From DATMYQ01 sp035560935 (GTDB lineage Bacteria; Bacillota; Negativicutes; Sporomusales; Sporomusaceae), in NCBI GenBank assembly GCA_035560935.1, contig DATMYQ010000070.1, positions 1-5,985 of the forward strand: a DNA stretch of 5,985 nucleotides, given 5' to 3'. Of this stretch, positions 1 through 5,985 are shown one piece after another. Under the pieces are notes generated by a model. That model was given only the letters and a program-made list of their open reading frames with translations. It was not told the DNA's origin and made no database searches. Position numbers and translations under genes: made by a program. Each line of letters opens with the position of its first letter. Position 1 is the first letter of the stretch.

Positions 1-1004
1 GGGAAGAATACCGGGCGGCGGCAAGAATGGCCGAAAAATATGGCCCGGATGTGATCCTGCTCAAAACGTATCCGGAAAATTTCCGGGAAGAACCGGAGAG
101 CATCATTGCCAACATCATGGCGTTTGCTGCCGATCCGGACATCAAAGCCATCGTCATGGTTCGGGCGGTGTCCGGTACGGCCGCTGCGTTTGAAAGACTT
201 CGGGAAAAAAGGCCGGACATTCTGCTGATCGCCGGCGGTATCGATGAAACTCCGGATTGGATCGGCCCTAAAGCCGATGTTCTGTTTGACAGTGATGAAG
301 CGGCGATTGGCAGGAACATTCCCAGACAGGCCAAGAAAATGGGCGCAGTTACGTTCGTCTCTTATTTTTTCCCGCGACCGATGTCCGACCCTTTGCTGGT
401 ACAGCGCCGGGATATCATGAAGGCGGAATGTGAAAAACTGGGCGTGCGCTTTATTGATACTGCTATTCCCGAGCTGCCGGGCAGTCCCGGCGTCTTCGGC
501 GTGCAGCCATTCCTGGCGGAAGACGTACCCCTTAAGGTCAAGGCGTTTGGAAAAAACACCTGCTTCTTTAGTGCTGAGTACGCCGTACAGGAGACGTTGA
601 TCAAAGCGACGCTGGAAAATGGAGCCATCAATACGCAGGCCCCTGGTTTGTTTCCAGGCTATCCGGGTGCGCTGGGCATCGACATTCCGCCGGACAAAGC
701 GGATGACATGCATTTTTTAGCAGAACAGATTAAAACCAAAATTGCGAAAAAAAATGGTACGGGCCGCTTCTCCGCCTGCCCGGCAGTAATGCCGGCGCTG
801 TTCGTGGAGGCCGGTGTAGAATATGCTAAAGCCTGGGCGAACGGACAGTTTAAAGAGAAAAACAATAAAGAAGAAGTTATAAAAAGGCTGGCGGATGCCG
901 CCGGTGTTAAAATGAACGTTACCCTGTACAAAGGCACCAGCAAAACGGGCCAGGAACAGCTTGGTCACTTCTATCTGGTTACCGCGGATTATGTGACGTT
1001 TTAA
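1..1004 (+). CDS. DUF3798 family protein, probable exported binding-like protein (5' end outside window)
   Basis: The frame is open to the left edge. Upstream of the first ATG (27) it reads EEYRAAAR, which continues the family pattern, so ATG 27 is an internal Met and the true start lies outside the window. Family members, as recalled, are about 350-400 residues and usually begin with a signal or lipoprotein peptide; 325 residues are seen from Met27. Recognisable family segments, numbered from that Met, are DPDIKAIVMVRAVSGTAAAF (36-55), REKRPDILLIAGG (59-71), the RQAKKMGAVTFVSYFFPRPMS stretch (100-120), RRDIMKAECEKLGVRFID (127-144), GYPGALGIDIPPDKADD (211-227) and the end HFYLVTADYVTF. The alternating hydrophobic strands and helices resemble periplasmic binding protein type 1 folds. 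DUF3798 has no established function. Binding of an extracellular solute is inferred from fold resemblance and the expected export signal. The next gene follows after about 60 bases without a terminator. Confidence 0.85.
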   Translation, partial: EEYRAAARMAEKYGPDVILLKTYPENFREEPESIIANIMAFAADPDIKAIVMVRAVSGTAAAFERLREKRPDILLIAGGIDETPDWIGPKADVLFDSDEAAIGRNIPRQAKKMGAVTFVSYFFPRPMSDPLLVQRRDIMKAECEKLGVRFIDTAIPELPGSPGVFGVQPFLAEDVPLKVKAFGKNTCFFSAEYAVQETLIKATLENGAINTQAPGLFPGYPGALGIDIPPDKADDMHFLAEQIKTKIAKKNGTGRFSACPAVMPALFVEAGVEYAKAWANGQFKEKNNKEEVIKRLADAAGVKMNVTLYKGTSKTGQEQLGHFYLVTADYVTF

Positions 1005-1051
1005 ATTCATCAGCAGACTACTGGTGAGAAATTTGGCACAGATAGATACAT

Positions 1052-1058
1052 AAGGAGG
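1052..1058 (+). promoter_or_regulatory. Strong ribosome binding site that decides the M24 peptidase start
   Basis: AAGGAGG is a near-complete Shine-Dalgarno match. It is only 2 bases from the ATG at 1061 but 8 bases from the in-frame ATG at 1067, so 1067 is the better start. Confidence 0.8.
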
Positions 1059-1066
1059 GAATGTCA

Positions 1067-2143
1067 ATGCATCAGCTACGATTGAACCGGGTTCTTACAA
1101 TGATGGAAAACACGAATACACCCCAATTGCTGGTGGCGGACCCGGCGGCTATTTATTACCTGACCGGCAAATGGATTCATCCCGGAGAACGGATGCTGGC
1201 ACTGTTTTTGACGCTGAGTGGTCAGCACCGTCTGTTTATCAACGAACTGTTTCCGGTTCCAGAAGATCTGGGGGTGGAAAAGGTCTGGTTTGACGATACC
1301 CAGGATGCGGTACGGGTACTAACCCGCTACGTTGACAAAACCCAGGGAATCGGTGTGGATAAAAACTGGCCGTCCCGTTTTTTGCTGCGATTGATGGATG
1401 AGGAAGCGGCGGCGGGCTATGTCAACGGATCCGGTATTATTGACCGCATCCGGATGTGCAAGGATGAAGAGGAAATCCGGCGGATGCGGGAAGCGTCCCG
1501 CCTGAATGATTTAGCCATGGCAAAAGTAATCGAACTGTTGCCAAACGGATATAACGAGAAGGAAATGGAACGGAAATTGTTGGCTATTTATGATGAAGTG
1601 GGGGCTGACGGTTGCTCTTTTGATCCGATTATCGCATACGGAGTGAATGGAACCGATCCCCATCATGCCCCGGACAGCACCCGGTTACGGGAAGGAGATG
1701 GCGTTATCATCGATATCGGCTGCGTGAAAGATTCTTACTGTGCGGACATGACCCGGACAGTGTTCTATCAGAAAGCGCCGGACAAGGTACGGGAGTTGTA
1801 CGCGATTGTGCGGGAAGCCAATGAACGGGCCATTGCCGCCGTAAAGCCGGGAATTCGGTTTTGTGACGTGGATGCCGCAGCGCGCAGACATATTGAGGCG
1901 GCGGGTTATGGTAAATATTTTACTCATCGTACCGGTCATTCCATCGGTCTGGACGTTCATGACTATGGAGACGTATCGGCGGTGAATACCGACACATTGG
2001 CGCCGGGCATGATTTTTTCAATTGAGCCGGGGATTTATCTGCCGGGAGATACCGGCGTCCGTATTGAAGATCTGGTGCTGGTTACGGAAGCCGGCGGCGA
2101 ATCGCTAAACGCCTTTACCAAGGATTTGCTGGTGATTGGCTGA
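1067..2143 (+). CDS. M24 family metallopeptidase (Xaa-Pro aminopeptidase / dipeptidase)
   Basis: A cytoplasmic two-metal enzyme that releases N-terminal residues from X-Pro peptides. It has 358 residues from the preferred ATG at 1067 (360 from ATG 1061), the usual size of Firmicutes PepP/PepQ/YqhT-like enzymes. Residues about 3-128 form the creatinase-type N-terminal domain (LLVADPAAIYYLTG near the start). The linker RIRMCKDEEEIRRMREA leads into the pita-bread catalytic domain (about 135-358). All five metal ligands are visible: Asp216 (IIDIG), Asp227 (CADMTRT), His291 (HRTGHSIG), Glu320 (SIEPGIY) and Glu334 (GVRIEDLV). The catalytic histidines His199 (DPHHAP) and His298 (LDVHD) are also present, so it should be active. 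It lacks a signal peptide. Aminopeptidase P and prolidase (dipeptidase) activities cannot be told apart by eye. It lies about 60 bases after the DUF3798 gene and is followed by a terminator, so the two probably form the end of one operon. Confidence 0.93.
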   Translation: MHQLRLNRVLTMMENTNTPQLLVADPAAIYYLTGKWIHPGERMLALFLTLSGQHRLFINELFPVPEDLGVEKVWFDDTQDAVRVLTRYVDKTQGIGVDKNWPSRFLLRLMDEEAAAGYVNGSGIIDRIRMCKDEEEIRRMREASRLNDLAMAKVIELLPNGYNEKEMERKLLAIYDEVGADGCSFDPIIAYGVNGTDPHHAPDSTRLREGDGVIIDIGCVKDSYCADMTRTVFYQKAPDKVRELYAIVREANERAIAAVKPGIRFCDVDAAARRHIEAAGYGKYFTHRTGHSIGLDVHDYGDVSAVNTDTLAPGMIFSIEPGIYLPGDTGVRIEDLVLVTEAGGESLNAFTKDLLVIG

Positions 2144-2212
2144 TAGCACTGCGGTCAGCGGTACGGATTACGCCAGGACAAATAATACACTAAAAATTAA
2201 ATAAGGTTTGGG

Positions 2213-2266
2213 AAGCAGGGAAATGAATTCCGGATGATACGGATAGATTTCGCTGCTTTTTTCTTT
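2213..2266 (+). terminator. Rho-independent terminator after the M24 peptidase gene
   Basis: AAGCAG (2213-2218) and GAAAT (2220-2224) pair with ATTTC (2247-2251) and CTGCTT (2253-2258). This gives an 11-12 bp stem with one G-G mismatch. The loop holds a smaller CCG/CGG hairpin. A TTTTTT run (2257-2262) then CTTT follows. It lies 70 bases past the stop and should end the DUF3798-peptidase transcript. Confidence 0.8.
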
Positions 2267-2311
2267 ATTGCGCCCAAAGGTTGGGATTTTATTGTGGTCT
2301 TTGCGGATGAA

Positions 2312-2360
2312 AGGCATGAACGGTGGAAAAACGGGTGTAAGATGCACGACGGTTATGCCT
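2312..2360. repeat. Inverted repeat upstream of the dCache receptor promoter
   Basis: AGGCAT (2312-2317) and AAC (2319-2321) pair with GTT (2352-2354) and ATGCCT (2355-2360). This makes 9 bp with a one-base bulge around a 30-base interior. No T run follows on either strand, so it is not a terminator. It sits about 45 bases upstream of the predicted -35. It could be a regulator site or chance. I see no gene in the 2144-2449 interval. Confidence 0.3.
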
Positions 2361-2404
2361 GAAAAACAAAGGGAAAAGAATACATATCTAGAAAAAACAT
2401 TGCA

Positions 2405-2433
2405 TGGAAAATTAATAGCCAATAAGGTACAAT
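2405..2433 (+). promoter_or_regulatory. Probable sigma-70-type promoter for the dCache chemoreceptor
   Basis: A -35 TGGAAA (2405-2410, 4 of 6 matches) and a -10 TACAAT (2428-2433, 5 of 6) are separated by exactly 17 bases in AT-rich DNA. Predicted transcription starts near 2440. This would put the TTG at 2450 only about 10 bases into the message with no ribosome binding site, arguing against that start. Confidence 0.5.
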
Positions 2434-2449
2434 AAAAATCCGGCGAAAA

Positions 2450-4549
2450 TTGGTGTTTTTCTTCCAAAAGGTAAAAATATGCACTGCAAATCAGAAAGGA
2501 TGTATTATCATTTTCAAGATCACTAAAATTCAAACTCGGTTACTCCTTATTTTACTGCCGCTGCTGTTGCTTTCCCTGGGCGTTTTGGCCGGGACCAGCT
2601 ATTTTATTTCCCAGCGGTCCCTAGCTAAAAGCATCAGTCAGACGGCGATGGCTGTGGGAACGGATTATACGGAACGTGTCCGGGGGGACATGGAATTGAT
2701 GCTGGCGCAGTTAGATGATTTGGCTAATACGTCGCAGGTACGCGGCGGTACCGCTGCGGGGCGGGAACCGCTGGTGGCCATGTTGGCGGATGTTCAAAAG
2801 CGCCTGGGGACTTTTGATGTACTGGTCTATGTTGATGCCGCCGGCGCTGGTGTGACCAATACGGGTGCGGGAGCTTCTTATGCCGAACGCGATTATTTTA
2901 AAAAAGTCATGGCCACAAAAAATGCGGTCGTTTCTGATCCTTTGATCTCCAAGGCAACGGGCAAGCTGGCGGTTGTACTGGCGGTCCCGGTGAAAGAACA
3001 AAACCGGGTGAACGGCGTCCTGGTGGGGACTTTTTCGCTGGAGCGTCTTTCAAACATGCTGGCGAGCGTAAAGTTTCTCGACACTGGTTATGCGCAACTG
3101 GCGGATGACTCCGGCATGCTGATTGCCCATCCGAAACGGGCCGAGCTGGTTGGTAAACTGAACCTCACGGAGAAGAAAATTAACCCGGAACTGAAGCTGC
3201 CGGGTGAACTTGACGAAAGAATGATTACACTGTTCAAGAATACGGCTCAGGAAGGCAGGCAAACCCAGGGACGGTATACTTTTGTTGATGGGATAACCCG
3301 GGTTGCGGTATCGACCCCGGTTGATTTACCGGGCGGACAGCGCTGGGTAATGACAGTAGCGGCGCCGGAAGCGGAAGTGGACCGGGAAACGGATTTCCTG
3401 AACCGGGCACTGCTGGTGGTTTCCTTGGTCTGCCTGCTGGTAGCCGCTGTGGCGATCTGGGTGGTTGCCCGGTACTTTGCCCGCCCGATTGCGGCGATGC
3501 GTGACGAGTGCCTGATGCTGGCGCAGGGAGATTTGAGCCAGCGGGAAATTAGAGTTTCGTCAGCCGATGAAATCGGTCAGCTGGCGGAAGGCTTCCGAAA
3601 TATGCGGGGATACTTGCGGGAACTGGTATCGCAACTGCATTCCCAGTCGGAACAGCTGGCCGCCTCCAGTGAAGAATTGACGGCCAGCGCCGACCAATCA
3701 GCCCAGGCGGCCAATCAGGTGGCCATAGCCATTACCGCGGTGGCGTCGGGAGCGGAGGCACAGCTGGCGGCAGCCAGCGAGACTACCGCGGTGGTGGATC
3801 AGATCAGCCGCCATATTCACCAGGTGGTGAACACGACCCGGACGGTGGCGGAGCACTCGGTGCAGGCTGCCGGCAAGGCCCAGCAGGGGGATGCGGTGGT
3901 CAATCAGGTTGTGGAGCAGATGACGCAGATTGAAAAAGCAGTGAACGATTCAGCCCAGGTGGTCACGGCACTGGGCGAACGGTCTCAGGAAATCGGACAA
4001 ATCGTGGCCACGATCTCCGGCATTGCCGAACAGACGAATTTGCTGGCGCTGAATGCGGCGATTGAAGCGGCCCGGGCTGGCGAAATGGGACGGGGATTTG
4101 CGGTGGTGGCGGACGAAGTGCGGAAGCTGGCCGAACAGTCGCAGGATGCCACTAAGCAGGTGACGGCGCTGATTGGCGGTATTCAGACGGATACGAACCG
4201 GGCAGTGTCGGCAATGGAAACCGGAACCAGAGAAACCCAGAAAGGTGCTCAGGTTGTGGAAACAGCCGGGCAGGCGTTCCGGGAAATCGTGTTGCTGGTG
4301 AACCAACTGTCCGAACAGGTGAATGAAATATCCCGCGCTATCACGCAAATGAATAGCGACAGCCAGAGAATTGTGGGGGCGGCAGGAGACGTTGAAGAAC
4401 TGAGTAAAAAGGCGGCCGGGGAAGCGCAGACCGTGTCGGCTGCAACGCAGGAACAATCGGCGTCCATGGAAGAAATTGCTTCTTCAAGCCAGAGTCTGGC
4501 CCATCTGGCAATGGATCTTCGCGAAGCCGTGAGTCGTTTCCGATTATAG
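2450..4549 (+). CDS. Methyl-accepting chemotaxis protein, dCache-HAMP-MCP signal type
   Basis: Transmembrane chemoreceptor that signals through CheW/CheA. Numbering is from TTG 2450, the longest permitted start: TM1 at 31-53; extracellular double-Cache domain at about 58-312 (RDYFKKV at 147-153, VSDPLISKATGKLAVVLAVPV at 161-181, DTGYAQLADDSGMLIAHP at 211-228); TM2 at about 319-341; HAMP at 342-395; then the coiled-coil signalling domain with the conserved hairpin EQTNLLALNAAIEAARAGE (527-545). Three methylation-type motifs are visible: EE 408/409, QE 667/668 and EE 674/675. It ends SRFRL with no NWETF-type CheR tether. The R-x-W-[FY] amino-acid-binding signature of dCache is only partly matched (R147-D-Y-F), so the ligand is unknown. 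The start is uncertain: TTG 2450 and GTG 2453 lack a ribosome binding site, and the true start probably lies at 2479-2510 (see findings). A single-gene transcript is likely, with convergent genes meeting at 4582-4628. Confidence 0.93.
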   Translation: MVFFFQKVKICTANQKGCIIIFKITKIQTRLLLILLPLLLLSLGVLAGTSYFISQRSLAKSISQTAMAVGTDYTERVRGDMELMLAQLDDLANTSQVRGGTAAGREPLVAMLADVQKRLGTFDVLVYVDAAGAGVTNTGAGASYAERDYFKKVMATKNAVVSDPLISKATGKLAVVLAVPVKEQNRVNGVLVGTFSLERLSNMLASVKFLDTGYAQLADDSGMLIAHPKRAELVGKLNLTEKKINPELKLPGELDERMITLFKNTAQEGRQTQGRYTFVDGITRVAVSTPVDLPGGQRWVMTVAAPEAEVDRETDFLNRALLVVSLVCLLVAAVAIWVVARYFARPIAAMRDECLMLAQGDLSQREIRVSSADEIGQLAEGFRNMRGYLRELVSQLHSQSEQLAASSEELTASADQSAQAANQVAIAITAVASGAEAQLAAASETTAVVDQISRHIHQVVNTTRTVAEHSVQAAGKAQQGDAVVNQVVEQMTQIEKAVNDSAQVVTALGERSQEIGQIVATISGIAEQTNLLALNAAIEAARAGEMGRGFAVVADEVRKLAEQSQDATKQVTALIGGIQTDTNRAVSAMETGTRETQKGAQVVETAGQAFREIVLLVNQLSEQVNEISRAITQMNSDSQRIVGAAGDVEELSKKAAGEAQTVSAATQEQSASMEEIASSSQSLAHLAMDLREAVSRFRL
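2466..2500 (+). promoter_or_regulatory. Two ribosome binding site candidates at the chemoreceptor start
   Basis: AAAAGG (2466-2471) lies 7 bases before ATG 2479. AGAAAGGA (2493-2500) abuts ATG 2500 and lies 6 and 9 bases before the in-frame ATC 2507 and ATT 2510. Both ATGs are in a frame that stops at TAA 2524-2526, not in the receptor frame. Confidence 0.5.
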
Positions 4550-4576
4550 GGATGGTGAGACCGCGGTTATAGAACT

Positions 4577-4628
4577 AAAAACCAACACCCGCACGATGAC
4601 CGTTTTTCTGTCATCGTGCGGGTGTTGG
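4577..4628 (-). terminator. Intrinsic terminator of the PocR receptor gene between convergent genes
   Basis: Positions 4582-4600 and 4610-4628 form a perfect 19-bp inverted repeat around a 9-base loop. On the minus strand the stem is followed by TTTTT (4581-4577), a classic intrinsic terminator 32 bases past the stop of the PocR receptor gene. On the plus strand the stem is followed by CTGCTTAAA, a poor T run. It may still halt or protect the opposing receptor transcript, but less convincingly. Confidence 0.88.
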
Positions 4629-4659
4629 CTGCTTAAATGAGAAGAAAGCCAGCATTTCC

Positions 4660-5712
4660 TTAATTGCCCAGTTTGAATTCCGACTGCATTTCGTCGGCCA
4701 GAACTTTGATTTGTCGGGACAGGGCCTGTAATTGATCAATTTTATTGGTGATTTCTCCCATGAAGGCATTATGTTTTTCAACGACTTCACCGGTCTGGCC
4801 AATGCCGTGTTCAATATCCTTCATGCCGTGTTGAATGCTCTTGAGAATGCCTTCGATTTTCTGGGCTGATTCCACGCTGACGCCGGCCAGCTTACGCACT
4901 TCCTCGGCGACGACGGCGAAACCCTTACCCAATTCGCCGGCCCGGGCCGCTTCGATAGCGGCGTTCAGGCCGAGGAGCTTGGTCTGGTCAGCCACATTAC
5001 GGATGAACCGGAGAATTTCATCGGTATCGACGACTTTTCGGGTCGTTTCCGAAGAGGCGACCAGTAATTGGGATGAGGTGGCCACCAGTGATTCTACCTG
5101 TTGGGTGATGTTGCCAATCCGTCCCGATAGATCGTCGATGTCCTGTTCCATAGTATGGGACAAGGTGCCGAATTCCCGGGCGTGATCCATGATTTGCAAC
5201 CGCTGATAACCCATTCCGGACAACGCGTTGGCGACAATGTACAACAGATCGGCCGCGGCGCGGATACTCTCTTCCGGCACCACCCGTATTTTTCGAACCG
5301 CAGCGATGTATTTGTCCGGGTCGACGCCGATTTCCCCGGCAATGCGACGAAATTTTTCCTCATCCGGTGGCTGGGGAAGAACCTGACCACCCAATAGGGA
5401 ACCGATCTGACGGCCATTGACGACAATCGGTGCGGCAAAATCCATTAGCCCGCCATGACAGTAATAGATAGCCGGTTTGCCGGTGCGGGCGGCTTCCTGG
5501 CCGCCCTTGATATCGCATTCATTACAGCGACGGGCGCCTTCGGGACTTTTGCGGGTCAGTTCCATACAAAAGTCGGTGAAATTACTGGGTCTGGTTACGG
5601 GACCGCTGTTGTCGACACCGAGAGCGGCCATACCCATGGCCTTGGCAAAACTGTCCATGATTTTTTGCAACAGGTCCATGTTGATGAGATCTTTCAGTTC
5701 CAGGTTCTCCAT
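4660..5712 (-). CDS. Soluble chemoreceptor with N-terminal PocR sensor domain and MCP signalling domain
   Basis: A 350-residue protein with no signal peptide or membrane segment, so a cytoplasmic receptor. Residues about 5-170 match the PocR ligand-binding domain: LKDLINMDLLQKIMDSFAKAMG, SNFTDFC, RRCNECD, YYCHGGLMDFAAPIVV and GSLLGGQVLP. PocR domains have been predicted to sense small hydrocarbon derivatives such as diols. Four cysteines (49, 63, 66, 85) sit in the domain's conserved positions and could bind a metal or cofactor (inference). Residues about 180-347 form a short MCP coiled coil with the hairpin DQTKLLGLNAAIEAARAGELGKGFAVVAEEVRKLA (242-276). The usual QTN Asn is Lys245, and I find no paired Glu/Gln methylation motif. 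ATG 5712 is supported by AGGGGGA (minus strand, 5726-5720) at 7-base spacing. It is transcribed towards the dCache receptor and ends before a strong terminator. Its long leader may control it. Confidence 0.92.
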   Translation of the reverse strand: MENLELKDLINMDLLQKIMDSFAKAMGMAALGVDNSGPVTRPSNFTDFCMELTRKSPEGARRCNECDIKGGQEAARTGKPAIYYCHGGLMDFAAPIVVNGRQIGSLLGGQVLPQPPDEEKFRRIAGEIGVDPDKYIAAVRKIRVVPEESIRAAADLLYIVANALSGMGYQRLQIMDHAREFGTLSHTMEQDIDDLSGRIGNITQQVESLVATSSQLLVASSETTRKVVDTDEILRFIRNVADQTKLLGLNAAIEAARAGELGKGFAVVAEEVRKLAGVSVESAQKIEGILKSIQHGMKDIEHGIGQTGEVVEKHNAFMGEITNKIDQLQALSRQIKVLADEMQSEFKLGN

Positions 5713-5719
5713 TACGTCA

Positions 5720-5726
5720 TCCCCCT
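5720..5726 (-). promoter_or_regulatory. Ribosome binding site of the PocR receptor
   Basis: Minus-strand AGGGGGA lies 7 bases before ATG 5712 and fixes that start. An ATG overlapping its 3' end is out of the way: it reads ATG ACG TAA and stops at once. Confidence 0.7.
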
Positions 5727-5757
5727 GTTTTATTTTTCAGGTTCCGATTCGGTTTGG

Positions 5758-5896
5758 GAAAACAAAGAAAGGTCAGCTTTCATCACTCCCTAGTACCGCT
5801 CTTGCGGTGGCGTCAAAGAACGTGGCGCTGCAGACATCCGTTCCGATTTTTCACGGGGCGGGATGTCGCTGTATTGAATCCCCGCTAGGGAGAGTG
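5758..5896 (-). promoter_or_regulatory. Candidate structured leader RNA (riboswitch- or attenuator-like) of the PocR receptor
   Basis: Read on the minus strand, a closing stem pairs 5892-5885 (CTCCCTAG) with 5793-5786 (CTAGGGAG), and CACT/AGTG can extend it past a 2-base bulge. Inside are a perfect 7-bp stem, GACATCC (5867-5861) with GGATGTC (5839-5833), and a 5-bp hairpin ACCGC-AAGA-GCGGT (5808-5795). Just downstream is GAAAG-CTGAC-CTTTC (5781-5767) followed by TTTGTTTT (5766-5759), a weak terminator-like hairpin. The GGGA of the closing stem could instead pair with TCCC at 5760-5757. I do not recognise a known riboswitch class. It could also be a remnant repeat. Confidence 0.45.
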
Positions 5897-5953
5897 GAGT
5901 CGGGAAAACCGATGGTCAATCCTCGCGTCGTGTTGTATAGTATAGATAACTTT

Positions 5954-5981
5954 ATTATGCGATTTTCATATAATATGTAAT
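5954..5981 (-). promoter_or_regulatory. Possible sigma-70-type promoter for the PocR receptor
   Basis: On the minus strand ATTACA (5981-5976, 4 of 6 to TTGACA) and CATAAT (5959-5954, 5 of 6 to TATAAT) are 16 bases apart in very AT-rich DNA. Transcription would start near 5947, giving a leader of about 235 bases. A second -10-like TATACT (5944-5939) has no good -35. Confidence 0.35.
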
Positions 5982-5985
5982 ATGC

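Noticed and set aside
2273..2290. CCCAA-AGG-TTGGG hairpin followed by ATTTTATT
   Set aside because: The 5-bp stem with a 3-base loop just after a better terminator is too weak to call separately.
2418..2425. GCCAATAA, resembling the flagellar sigma-28 -10 (GCCGATAA)
   Set aside because: No TAAA-type -35 occurs 14-16 bases upstream, and a better-spaced sigma-70-type pair overlaps the same place.
2168..2533. Minus-strand open frame of 121 codons
   Set aside because: It runs through the terminator, the promoter and the receptor N-terminus, has no ribosome binding site, and its Cys/Phe-rich product matches no family I know.
3950..4456. Minus-strand open frame of 168 codons inside the dCache receptor
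   Set aside because: It lies antisense to the conserved signalling domain; His/Arg/Phe-rich shadow translation.
5784..5896. Known c-di-GMP, cobalamin or T-box riboswitch
   Set aside because: The class-defining core motifs (GEMM core, B12 box, T-box AGGGTGG-type motif) are absent on both strands.
5477..5980. Plus-strand open frame of 167 codons
   Set aside because: It is antisense to the PocR sensor domain and the structured leader, with no ribosome binding site and no recognisable domain.
1..5985. CRISPR arrays, insertion sequences, tRNA or rRNA genes
   Set aside because: No regularly spaced repeats, transposase-like frames, cloverleaf structures or rRNA signatures were seen.

Overview
The window looks like a piece of a Gram-positive-lineage anaerobe chromosome, most plausibly a Negativicutes (Sporomusaceae-like) bacterium. 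This rests on a DUF3798 protein, a PocR-domain chemoreceptor, a dCache chemoreceptor ending in a typical Firmicutes tail (SRFRL), strong AAGGAGG-type ribosome binding sites, and moderate GC. The taxonomic call is inferred from protein families; no rRNA or marker gene is present.

Layout. Positions 1-1004 (+) hold a 5'-truncated DUF3798 gene. At 1067-2143 (+) lies an M24-family Xaa-Pro aminopeptidase/dipeptidase with all its metal ligands; it follows after about 60 bases with no terminator, so the two are probably co-transcribed, and an intrinsic terminator closes the unit at about 2213-2266. An intergenic stretch (2144-2449) carries that terminator, an inverted repeat of unknown role (2312-2360) and a likely sigma-70-type promoter (2405-2433). 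Next comes a full-length transmembrane chemoreceptor (dCache-HAMP-MCP signalling domain, frame ending at 4549, +). A perfect 19-bp inverted repeat (4582-4628) separates it from a convergent gene at 5712-4660 (-), which encodes a soluble chemoreceptor with an N-terminal PocR sensor. Positions 5713-5985 contain no gene. They appear to be the long 5' leader and promoter of the PocR receptor, with a structured element (5784-5896) followed by a small hairpin and a U-rich run, an arrangement like a riboswitch or attenuator.

How the parts may work together. The first two genes suggest uptake or binding of an extracellular compound (DUF3798 proteins resemble exported binding proteins) together with cytoplasmic cleavage of X-Pro peptides. 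The other two genes are chemotaxis-type receptors: one senses outside the cell through dCache, the other inside through PocR. Their signalling arms differ clearly in length, so they probably do not share one receptor array.

The two points most worth a second look are the structured leader of the PocR receptor and the start of the dCache receptor. There the ribosome binding sites and ATG codons are in a different frame from the protein, which suggests a one-base frameshift or a non-canonical ATT/ATC start.
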